Assembly: GCA_003158755.1 (NCBI GenBank)
Contig: PMLF01000142.1
Coordinates: 1-13,161 of the forward strand
Source of the DNA: Elusimicrobiota bacterium
GTDB lineage: Bacteria; Elusimicrobiota; Elusimicrobia; FEN-1173
Direction: 5' to 3'
DNA length: 13,161 nucleotides
Positions 1 to 6,906 of the stretch are shown here, piece by piece. Numbering within the stretch: position 1 is the stretch's first letter; every line of letters starts with the position of its first letter. The position numbers were made by a program, and so were the translations under genes. The notes beneath the pieces were generated by a model. That model did no database searches, was not told the origin of the DNA, and saw only the letters and a list, made by a program, of their open reading frames with translations.

Positions 1-1
1 C

Positions 2-3000
2 TACGGTTTTTCCCTGGGTTGGGGGACCGACGGCCTGGATTTCGACAACAACAACATCTACGCCAACCCGGGAGAGGGCTTGGGTGGATACGCGGCGCGT
101 TCTTCCATTCTGAACAGCCGGATATTTGCCAACGCCAATGGGTCATCTTTGGGCGGTTGGGACAACCCGTCGGCGGTGGACGTCATCGGCAACCGGTTCT
201 ACCGCAACGGAAACATAAACGGATATGCATTTGACACTAATTTCACCAATGCGCTGATTCAGGACAACCTTTTTTATGGAAACGCCCATGATGGCGCCAT
301 TGTAGGCGGTTCCTCCAACACCGTGACCGGGAATGTCGCTTACAATAACGTCGCAGGGTACGGATTCGGATTGGAATGCCAGTCGGTGATATTCAGCTCC
401 AATACGGCCTATGGGAACGACACCGGGATTTGGTTTTATGGCAGCACGGACGGCTGGATCGTCGATAATCGAATTTACGGCAACAGCGGCGATGGGGTTT
501 ATACGTATGCCAACAACGCGCGGAACCGCGTGGTCGGCGGCGCGATCTATTCGAACGGCGACGTGGGGGTGCACCCGGCAGACGGGGCGAGCATCTTCCT
601 TCAGGACGTATCGCTCGGTTACACCCCAGCGGGGGTCTCGGCGCCGGACCCCGGCGGGGAGTTCTATCTGGGCCAATACAACGGCGACGCGGCCGTCCTG
701 CGCGGCTGCAAAGTCGGTTCCGGGGGCGGGGGTATCAACGCCGCTGGGACGAATCAGCTGGGAAATTCTCTTTTCGTCCAATCCTCCGTCAACGAGCCGG
801 GCGTCACGCGGGCCTGGGGCGACGTGGTTTTGGCGAGCGATCTGACGCTGGACTACGCCCAACCGAGTTGGCCGGCGCAGGCCCTCGCGCCGCGCCTGAT
901 GCGCGGAATCCAGCACTCGGCGACGGTCAATTCCGTGAACGCCGCCAACGCCGTCTCCCAGGTCGTGACGATCCGCTACGACGGCAGCCGCTGGCAGGTG
1001 GAAGGGTCTTCCACGGGGGCGATGGGAAGCTTCACCAACGGCACTCCCGTGTCTAACACGCCTTTCCCGACGGTATCGCCGCAGTTCAACCTGACGTTCA
1101 CCCACGGCCCCCTGCCCCAAACGAACGACCGAGTGGACTTCCTGCTTTTGGCCCAAGCGGGGGACGCCGGGACCGACAAGAGCCTCTTGGTCCATTCCCC
1201 GGCGGCCGGGTTTCCCAACGGCCGGAGCCGCCTCACGGTTCCGTCGGGCGTTGCGCTGACGCTCAAAGGGCGGGCGACCCAGGCGGCGGTCATGAACACC
1301 TCAAATTCGGGAACCCCTTATTTCACCTTTTTAGCCTCCGGGACGGTGACCATGTCCTCGGCGGCGGTGTCGAACACGGATTCGGACGGACTGCAGTTCG
1401 GTACGGCCGCGACGGTTTCGATGTCTTCGGTCACCTTCGATTATCTGGGCGACAACGCCTCGACCCGGTCCTACGTCACCGCCCAGTCGCTGACCTCGAA
1501 CACCTCGTTCTATTCGCTCACGATCAACAATTCCCGCGCCATCGGAGCGAATGGTTACAGCGTCCGCGTGTTGGGCCCGGACGCCGGGCTTCACTGGGAC
1601 GTGATGAGCTACGCCGGCCCCAAGGCCGGCGACGGGACGGACTACGATCCGCACGGCTGCGTCCGGTGGGCGGACATCCTTCCGCCGTCGGCGGCGACAC
1701 CGACCGCGACGGCGGGGATCGTGGAGGGACAAATCCTGTTGACGTGGAACTCTCCCGGGGACGACGGCGTGAGCGGACCGCTGAATCCCGGCCAATACCG
1801 GATCTATGCGAGCACGACCCAGTCCCAGGCACAGACGGCGACCTACGCGCAGGCCCAGGTGGTTCAGAGCACGACGGCGGCGGCGGGGAGCCCTCAGTCG
1901 TGGACGTTCAACAACTTGATGTTGGAGACGACCTATTACTACCGGGTCTGGGCCTTGGACGAATGGAACAACCCTGGACCAAACGCGGGGGTCCTGGCGA
2001 GCACGACGCCGTTTCATCCGTCGCCCCAACCTCCGGCCGTAACGGCGGGGGTGGCGGCCGGCGAGGTTCTCCTGACGTGGACGGCGCCGGCGACGCCGCC
2101 GGCGGCCTACCTGGACCACTTCGAAATCCAAGAATCGACGACGTCTTCCGGTGGGCCGTTCCAGGCGCTCACGTCTCCGGTCAAGACGGACACGAGCTAT
2201 TCCCACACGGGATTGTTGCCGGAAACGACTTACTACTATCAGATGAGGACGGTGGACACGGGGGGCACGGCGTCGGGATGGGCGGCGACGCAGGCCTACA
2301 CGCCGGACAACCAGGGGCCGGTGGCGGTGAACGATTTGGCCGCGACACCAGGGTCGGCGCAGGGAACGGTGCAGTTGACGTTCACGTTCCGGGGAGATAA
2401 CGGGGGATCGAAAACGCTGGAAGCCGGGGGTGCCTACCGGGTCCAATACGCGACATTTACGGTGGGTGTGGTGTGGAGCACGGCGTCGGCGCAAGCCGTG
2501 ATGCCCTCGGGGAGCGTGTTGCCCGGGACCGTGGTGACGCAGACGGTGGGCGGGTTCACGCAGGACGGGACGTATTATTTCCGGATATGGACGGTGGACA
2601 AATGGGGCAACGCGTCGGGCATGGACACGACCTTGCCGCAAGCGAGCGCCGTGCCCCGGACGCAGAGTCCCCAAGCGAGTTTGAGCCCGCTGGATTCATC
2701 GGCGGCGGCTTACCCTTGGACCCAGGCGTTCACGGTGAGTTTCACGAAGGCCATTGATCCGACGACGCTGACGGGTTTCCATGTGGTCAAGGTGCGGGAC
2801 CGGCTGGGGAACGCGGTGAACCAGGCGGTGGCGGGCTCGACGTCGGCGGCGGGGACGGATAGTTACCAATTCACGCCGGCGACGGCTCTGGACGGGAACA
2901 GCCTGTATGAAGTGCGGGTCACGACGACGGTGAAGGACACTCAGGGGAACCCCCTGGCGCAAGCGGTGACGGGACGGTATTTGACGTTCATGCACCACGG

Positions 3001-3721
3001 AGAGGACAACGTGGCGACGGACGGCGTGAGCAGCGCCACCATCCACATCCCGGCGGGGGCCCTGGCGGCGGACGGTTATCTGGCCTCCGGAACGGCCCCC
3101 TCCCAAATCGCCGCCGCCACGCAAAAACTTGCCGCCAACAACCACGATTCCTACCAACAGGCCGTCGGCGCGGGCCCGGCGGCGCTGGCGGCCTTCGACA
3201 GCGCGGGGGCCTCGCAACCGGGGTTATCGTCGCCCGTAACCGTGTCCATGCCCTTCACCGATTCCGACGGGGACGGGATCGTCGATCACACCTCCCCCCC
3301 CGCCCGCGTCCGAACGTTGGCCATTTACTGGCTGAACGAAACCGACGGCGTGTGGGTCCGCCTGCCGTCCACCGTGGACACGTCCCGAGGCCTCGTGTCC
3401 GCCTCCGTTCCGCGCATGGTCCCGTTCGCCCTCTTCGCCTCGGCCGACGCGGACATCGCCCAGGCCTACGCCTATCCCGTGCCGTTCGTCCCCGGCCGGG
3501 GGAAGTCCACGGTCACCTTCGTCAACGCGGGGCAGGGGTCCGTCATCCGCATCTACACGCCGGCGGGTATCCTGGTCCGCGAACTGACCGCCGATTCCTT
3601 CAGCCTGGCCGAATGGGACTTGAAAACCTCCGGCGGCTCGGCGGCGGCGCCGGGGGTTTACCTCTATAAGATTACGAACGGGAGTTCGGTGAAGACCGGT
3701 AAGCTGGCGGTGCTCCGATGA
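2..3721 (+). CDS. Large secreted beta-helix / Fn3 protein with FlgD/T9SS-like C-terminal domain (5' end outside window)
   Basis: The reading frame is open from base 2, so the start lies upstream; 1239 residues are visible. Residues 1 to about 205 are Asn/Gly-rich coils of roughly 22 residues (such as NRIYGNSGDGV), typical of a right-handed parallel beta-helix. Residues about 205-560 are beta-rich and not recognised. Three Fn3-like domains follow at about 560-675, 675-768 and 768-887, with TTYYYRVW, TTYYYQMR and GTYYFRIW strands. An SbsA-like (Big_5) Ig domain lies at about 888-1000. A calcium-loop-like DSDGDGIVD motif sits near 1087. From about 1150 the last 90 residues (YPVPFVPG, IRIYTPAGILVREL, GVYLYKI, KTGKLAVLR) match FlgD-Ig/type A T9SS sorting domains. 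A cell-surface or secreted adhesin or polysaccharide-binding role is inference; no catalytic site was recognised. The following PorV-family gene suggests type IX-like export. Codon choice shifts within the Fn3/Big_5 part. Confidence 0.85.
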   Translation, partial: YGFSLGWGTDGLDFDNNNIYANPGEGLGGYAARSSILNSRIFANANGSSLGGWDNPSAVDVIGNRFYRNGNINGYAFDTNFTNALIQDNLFYGNAHDGAIVGGSSNTVTGNVAYNNVAGYGFGLECQSVIFSSNTAYGNDTGIWFYGSTDGWIVDNRIYGNSGDGVYTYANNARNRVVGGAIYSNGDVGVHPADGASIFLQDVSLGYTPAGVSAPDPGGEFYLGQYNGDAAVLRGCKVGSGGGGINAAGTNQLGNSLFVQSSVNEPGVTRAWGDVVLASDLTLDYAQPSWPAQALAPRLMRGIQHSATVNSVNAANAVSQVVTIRYDGSRWQVEGSSTGAMGSFTNGTPVSNTPFPTVSPQFNLTFTHGPLPQTNDRVDFLLLAQAGDAGTDKSLLVHSPAAGFPNGRSRLTVPSGVALTLKGRATQAAVMNTSNSGTPYFTFLASGTVTMSSAAVSNTDSDGLQFGTAATVSMSSVTFDYLGDNASTRSYVTAQSLTSNTSFYSLTINNSRAIGANGYSVRVLGPDAGLHWDVMSYAGPKAGDGTDYDPHGCVRWADILPPSAATPTATAGIVEGQILLTWNSPGDDGVSGPLNPGQYRIYASTTQSQAQTATYAQAQVVQSTTAAAGSPQSWTFNNLMLETTYYYRVWALDEWNNPGPNAGVLASTTPFHPSPQPPAVTAGVAAGEVLLTWTAPATPPAAYLDHFEIQESTTSSGGPFQALTSPVKTDTSYSHTGLLPETTYYYQMRTVDTGGTASGWAATQAYTPDNQGPVAVNDLAATPGSAQGTVQLTFTFRGDNGGSKTLEAGGAYRVQYATFTVGVVWSTASAQAVMPSGSVLPGTVVTQTVGGFTQDGTYYFRIWTVDKWGNASGMDTTLPQASAVPRTQSPQASLSPLDSSAAAYPWTQAFTVSFTKAIDPTTLTGFHVVKVRDRLGNAVNQAVAGSTSAAGTDSYQFTPATALDGNSLYEVRVTTTVKDTQGNPLAQAVTGRYLTFMHHGEDNVATDGVSSATIHIPAGALAADGYLASGTAPSQIAAATQKLAANNHDSYQQAVGAGPAALAAFDSAGASQPGLSSPVTVSMPFTDSDGDGIVDHTSPPARVRTLAIYWLNETDGVWVRLPSTVDTSRGLVSASVPRMVPFALFASADADIAQAYAYPVPFVPGRGKSTVTFVNAGQGSVIRIYTPAGILVRELTADSFSLAEWDLKTSGGSAAAPGVYLYKITNGSSVKTGKLAVLR

Positions 3722-3734
3722 GTTCCGAGTTCCG
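3722..3734 (+). repeat. Left copy of 13-bp inverted repeat GTTCCGAGTTCCG
   Basis: GTTCCGAGTTCCG starts just after the stop codon of the large secreted gene. It itself contains a tandem GAGTTCC/GAGTTCC unit (3720-3733). Its reverse complement, with one mismatch, lies at 3930-3942 inside the PorV-family signal-peptide region. Together the two copies flank the palindromic 3751-3839 element. From memory, such 'SEFR'/'LGTRN'-encoding units form degenerate tandem repeats in several candidate-phylum genomes; that family link is not tested here. Confidence 0.6.
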
Positions 3735-3750
3735 TAAACGTTTTTGTCCC

Positions 3751-3839
3751 GTCATTCCGGCGAACGCCGGAATCCAGGTCGTAAGACATCCCTTGACGAA
3801 CCAATTCCAACCCTGGACCCCGGCTTCCGCCGGGGTGAC
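3751..3839. repeat. 89-bp palindromic interspersed repeat ('VIPANAGIQ' type)
   Basis: Two 28-bp arms (3751-3778 and 3812-3839) are inverted copies matching at 22 of 28 positions, separated by 33 bp. Each arm is itself a hairpin: ATTCCGGCG/CGCCGGAAT with an AA loop on the left, and CCCCGGC/GCCGGGG with a TTCC loop on the right. Translated in the frame of the next gene it gives VIPANAGIQ and TPASAGVT. This is the well-known signature of a REP/MITE-like interspersed repeat found between genes in many bacteria. It fills most of the gap between the secreted protein and the PorV-family gene. It could fold as an mRNA hairpin that attenuates or stabilises the transcript. The last bases of the right arm (GGGGTGA, 3832-3838) may serve as the ribosome-binding site of the next gene. 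Confidence 0.85.
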
Positions 3840-3846
3840 GATTAAT

Positions 3847-4956
3847 ATGAAAGCGAATTCCAGAAGACCCTGTTTGTCGGAGAAGATTTTGGCCCTTTTG
3901 GCGCTGTTTTTTACTTGCCACTTGGCACTCGGGACTCGGAACGCTTTTTCCGACTCCGGACAGGACGCCTTTCAGTTCCTTAAGCTGGGGGCGGACGCCC
4001 GGCAGTCCGCCATGGCGGATTCCGTCGTGGCGGCGCCGGAAGGCGTGGCGTCGGCCCAAACCAATCCGGCGGCCTGGGGCGCGCTCCGGGGGCGGGAACT
4101 CTCGCTCCACTACGCGGCTCCGACGGACGGAATGGCCTTCGGGAGCCTGGCTTACGGACAGCAAACCCGATCCGCCGGATGGGGCCTTTTCGTTCAACAG
4201 CTCCGTTACTCCGGCATCAACGGGTATGATGAATCGGGGAGCGCGACGGGAAACGTCGCGGCGGGGGACCTGCTCTTGGCGGCGGGCGCCGGTCGCTCCT
4301 GGCGCGAAGACTGGAATTTCGGCGTGAACGTGAAGCAAGCAAGGGAAACGATCGCCGGGCGCTCCGCTTCGATCCTCCTGGGCGACGCGGGAGTCCTCTA
4401 CGCTCCGGCGGGCAGCCCTTTGAGCCTGGGAGCCGCGATCCGGAACGAGGGAGGCAAAACGAGCTTCTTAAGCGAAAAGGTCTCCGCGGTCAGCACGCTG
4501 GAGGCGGGCGCCGCCCTGAAAACCTGGTCGGACGCCCTGCTCTTCACCGCCCGGGTCGGCAAGGCCTCCGACGAGAAAACGAACGCTTCCGCCGGGGGAG
4601 AGCTGTGGATTCAAAACGCGCTGGCCTTCCGGGCGGGTTTCCAATCGGGGAATGAGTTGGGCACGGGAGCGACCTTCGGCGTTGGGCTCAAGATCCGCGA
4701 CATGCGGTTGGACTACGCCTTTCAATCGAACGGGGGCGACTTCCAGCCCGCGCACCGGGTGACGCTGAGCTTCCGGTTTGGGGTCCCGGCCGAGGCGCTG
4801 TATCAGGAAGGAATCGCGCTCCTTCAAAAAGGCCGGACGGCGGAAGCCGTTTTGAAGTTTAAAGCGGCCTTGGACATCGACCCCCATCACTACCGGGCCG
4901 AAAAGGCGTTTCAGGAAGCCGTCCGTAAATTGGAACGGGAAAGGAACGGGAAGTGA
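3847..4956 (+). CDS. PorV/PorQ-family outer-membrane protein with C-terminal TPR
   Basis: This 369-residue protein has an N-terminal signal peptide (basic MKANSRR, then ILALLALFFTCHLALG). The mature start, FLKLGADARQSAMAD to QTNPAAWG (about residues 44-78), matches the PorV/PorQ/UPF0164 signature (LxxGxxARxxxMxxx...NPAxxx). Alternating strands to about residue 310 (ending VTLSFRFG) fit a beta-barrel of the FadL/PorV type. The last about 55 residues (EALYQEGIALLQKGRTAEAV onward) are a TPR motif plus a charged tail, a fusion not present in classical PorV. In Bacteroidota, PorV carries cargo with a C-terminal signal from the translocon to the PorU sortase; a similar job for the upstream secreted protein is inference. 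The frame stays open back to an ATG at 3718 that overlaps the preceding stop. Those 43 codons encode the palindromic repeat, and ATG 3847 gives a proper signal peptide, so 3847 is preferred. Its last bases overlap the next start (GTGA). Confidence 0.82.
   Translation: MKANSRRPCLSEKILALLALFFTCHLALGTRNAFSDSGQDAFQFLKLGADARQSAMADSVVAAPEGVASAQTNPAAWGALRGRELSLHYAAPTDGMAFGSLAYGQQTRSAGWGLFVQQLRYSGINGYDESGSATGNVAAGDLLLAAGAGRSWREDWNFGVNVKQARETIAGRSASILLGDAGVLYAPAGSPLSLGAAIRNEGGKTSFLSEKVSAVSTLEAGAALKTWSDALLFTARVGKASDEKTNASAGGELWIQNALAFRAGFQSGNELGTGATFGVGLKIRDMRLDYAFQSNGGDFQPAHRVTLSFRFGVPAEALYQEGIALLQKGRTAEAVLKFKAALDIDPHHYRAEKAFQEAVRKLERERNGK
3930..3942 (-). repeat. Right copy of the 13-bp inverted repeat, inside the PorV-family signal-peptide region
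   Basis: CGGGACTCGGAAC is the reverse complement of the copy at 3722-3734 with one mismatch (12 of 13). It encodes GTRN next to the hydrophobic core of the signal peptide. The stretch just before it (TTTTTTACTTGCCACTTGG, 3907-3925) is also simple and repeat-like, sharing TTTTTACTT with the reverse complement of the window's 3' end. The repeat tract therefore appears to extend into coding sequence. Confidence 0.5.
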
Positions 4957-6221
4957 AATCGTTGGGAGCCGCCGTCCTCTTTTTCCCGGCGGCCCTGGCC
5001 TGGGCGGAACCTTCCCCCCCTTCATCCTCGATCGCTCTCATGCAATCGGCCGCCGCGGCCTTCCGCGCCGGACGGCTCGACGAGGCATTGACTCTGACGG
5101 TTCGTGTATTGGACCGCGAACCCGACAACGGCGCGGCCAAGAACTACGTCTGGACCATCGCGCGGAAAATGCGGGAAGAAGACGCGCGGAACGCCCTTTC
5201 CCCCGCGGCCAAGCGCGCGGGGACCAAGCTGGCGTTGCGCGACCTGGACGAGAACCGCCGGCGGGCGCAAAAGGCGTTGGCGGAATTGGAGCGGAGCGCC
5301 GACCGCGTCCGGCGACAAAAAAGCCCCGCCGACATATTGAAGGGAATGGAGGGGCTCGAGAAACTCCTGGGCGAGGAATACTCCTCGGAGCGGGACGAAG
5401 CGGCCGCCGCCGCCTATTTCGACAGCATCCTGGAAAGCCTCTCGGACTCCCTCAAGAAAAATAAATTTGTGTCCAAGAAGGACCAGTTCCGGGCCGAAGG
5501 TTATCTGGCCTATTACCGGAAGGATTGGAGCGTCGCCGCGGCGAAATGGGAAGCGGCCCTGCGCGAGGACCCTTCCGACGCCCAGGTCCGCAAGGATTTG
5601 CAGTCGCTCAAAGAAGTCTCGCGACGGCTTGAAATCCAGAAGAAAGTTCAGGAATTGATCCAGCAGGCGCGCACCTACGACGACACGGGCTATCCCCGCG
5701 AGGCGGCGGAATCCTGGGAAGCCGTCGTGAAATTGGACCGCGACTCGCCCGGCGCCAAGGAACACTGGGCGGTGGCCCGCCTGGCGGCGGAGAAGGCCGA
5801 CATGCAGGAGACCCTCAAGGCGATGACCGCCAAAGGGATACAGCTTTACAAGCAAGGGGACTACGTGGGAGGGGCTCAAGTCTGGCTGGAGGTCCTGCAA
5901 AAAGACCCCGGATACAGCCAGGCCCGGCGATGGCTGGCTCAGGTAGGCCCGAAGCTGAGGGCGCAAGAAACTCCCCCTCCGGCCCCGAAAGAGAAAACGC
6001 CCGCTCCCACCGCGAAGAAAGAACCGATCGTCGCGCCGGGTTCCGTCGTGTCCTCCTCCGTGAAGGCGATGGAACTGTACCGGCAGGGGATCCTTTTCTA
6101 CACCGAAGGGAAATTGAAGGAAGCTTTGTCCGCCTGGAAGGAATGCCTCAAATACGATCCCAATATGGCCAAGGCCCAGCAAGCCGTCCGCCAAGCCGAA
6201 ACCGAACTGGCGTTTCAGTAA
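4953..6221 (+). CDS. Periplasmic/outer-membrane-associated TPR protein
   Basis: This 422-residue protein starts with GTG at 4953, inside a GTGA overlap with the PorV-family stop. An AGGA about 7 nt upstream supports the start. Residues 1-18 (MKSLGAAVLFFPAALAWA) form a signal peptide with AWA-type cleavage before EPSPP. There is no lipobox cysteine, so a soluble periplasmic protein is likely. TPR-like units lie near residues 29-62 (AAFRAGRLDEAL), 179-212 (YYRKDWSVAAAKWEAAL), 234-270, 292-325 (YKQGDYVGGAQVWLEVL) and 372-405 (YTEGKLKEALSAWKECL). A charged helical stretch lies at 95-175 and a Pro/Lys-rich linker at 338-360. TPR arrays bind partner proteins. The coupling to a PorV-family protein that also ends in a TPR suggests the two interact in envelope assembly or secretion. 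No enzymatic motif is visible, and the exact function is unknown. Confidence 0.85.
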   Translation: MKSLGAAVLFFPAALAWAEPSPPSSSIALMQSAAAAFRAGRLDEALTLTVRVLDREPDNGAAKNYVWTIARKMREEDARNALSPAAKRAGTKLALRDLDENRRRAQKALAELERSADRVRRQKSPADILKGMEGLEKLLGEEYSSERDEAAAAAYFDSILESLSDSLKKNKFVSKKDQFRAEGYLAYYRKDWSVAAAKWEAALREDPSDAQVRKDLQSLKEVSRRLEIQKKVQELIQQARTYDDTGYPREAAESWEAVVKLDRDSPGAKEHWAVARLAAEKADMQETLKAMTAKGIQLYKQGDYVGGAQVWLEVLQKDPGYSQARRWLAQVGPKLRAQETPPPAPKEKTPAPTAKKEPIVAPGSVVSSSVKAMELYRQGILFYTEGKLKEALSAWKECLKYDPNMAKAQQAVRQAETELAFQ

Positions 6222-6225
6222 TCTT

Positions 6226-6906
6226 TTACTCCTCCTCCCACTTGTAGCCGAGCTTCTCGACGGATTGTATGCAGCCCCCGAGGGACCCGAGATGCTTTCG
6301 CAGGCGGTAGACGTGGGAATCCACCGTCCGGGTCGTCGCGGAATAGTCTTGGCCCCACACGACGTCCATCAGGACGGATCGGCTTAGGAATCGCCCCTTC
6401 CGTTGCACTAGGGCGCGAAGGAGGTTGAACTCCTTGGCGCGGAGACGGACGGTTTTGCCGTCGACCGTCACCGTGCGCTCCCCGGCGTTCAGGGTCAAGG
6501 AGCCTTCCTGAAGGACCTCTTCTTTTTCGTCCCCCCTCCCGCGTCGCAGCACGGCCTTCACGCGGGCCGCCAACTCCATCAGGCTGAAGGGCTTGACGAT
6601 GTAATCGTCTCCTCCCAGTTCGAGGCCGAGGATCCGGCTGGACTCCTCCCCCTTGCTGGTCAAGAAAATGACGGGCAGGGCCTTCCATTCAGGGGTCGCG
6701 CGGATCTTCCGGCACAAATCGAAACCGTTCATTCCGGGCAGTCGCACGTCGAGGACCGCCAAGTCCGGGACCGCCTTTCGAAGCTCCAGCAACGCGTCTT
6801 CGGCGCTGGAGGCGAGGCGCACGACGTATCCCTCGCCCTCCAACGTCTGGCGGATCGTGCGTTGAAGCGAAGAGTCGTCTTCCACGACGAGGACGGAGGT
6901 CGTCAC
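6226..6906 (-). CDS. OmpR/PhoB-type DNA-binding response regulator
   Basis: This 226-residue, two-domain regulator has a receiver domain (about 1-118) with the acidic pocket E9/D10/D11, phospho-acceptor D53 (LAVLDVRLPGMNG), T83 and K105 (IVKPF). The C-terminal winged helix (about 128-224) has the usual features: VRLRAKEFNLLRAL, the recognition-helix region TTRTVDSHVYRLRKHL, and the final wing ending GYKWEEE. All key residues are present. It should be phosphorylated by the kinase encoded just upstream, which it overlaps (GTG start within the kinase stop, GTGA at 6906-6903). It lacks an AAA+ domain, so it cannot itself remodel a sigma-54 holoenzyme although an rpoN-like gene is in the same operon. 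It is the last gene of the operon and ends 4 bp from the convergent TPR gene. Confidence 0.95.
   Translation of the reverse strand: MTTSVLVVEDDSSLQRTIRQTLEGEGYVVRLASSAEDALLELRKAVPDLAVLDVRLPGMNGFDLCRKIRATPEWKALPVIFLTSKGEESSRILGLELGGDDYIVKPFSLMELAARVKAVLRRGRGDEKEEVLQEGSLTLNAGERTVTVDGKTVRLRAKEFNLLRALVQRKGRFLSRSVLMDVVWGQDYSATTRTVDSHVYRLRKHLGSLGGCIQSVEKLGYKWEEE

Noticed and set aside
143..2674. Long antisense open frames opposite the secreted protein gene (143-1195 and 1331-2674, - strand)
   Set aside because: Arg/Pro/Gly-rich low-complexity translations with no domain; they arise from GC-rich codon use on the coding strand, which shows clear beta-helix and Fn3 domains.
3718..3846. ATG 3718 as the start of the PorV-family gene (ATGA overlap with the previous stop)
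   Set aside because: The extra 43 residues are the translated palindromic repeat (VIPANAGIQ, TPASAGVT) and would place the signal peptide internally; ATG 3847 gives a normal signal peptide.
3922..3940. TTGGCAC as a -24 element of a sigma-54 promoter
   Set aside because: No GC-type -12 element at the required spacing, and it lies inside the signal-peptide coding/repeat tract.
4468..6194. Antisense open frames opposite the PorV-family and TPR genes
   Set aside because: Same reason: the + strand proteins have signal peptides and known folds; the - strand translations show no family features or ribosome-binding sites.
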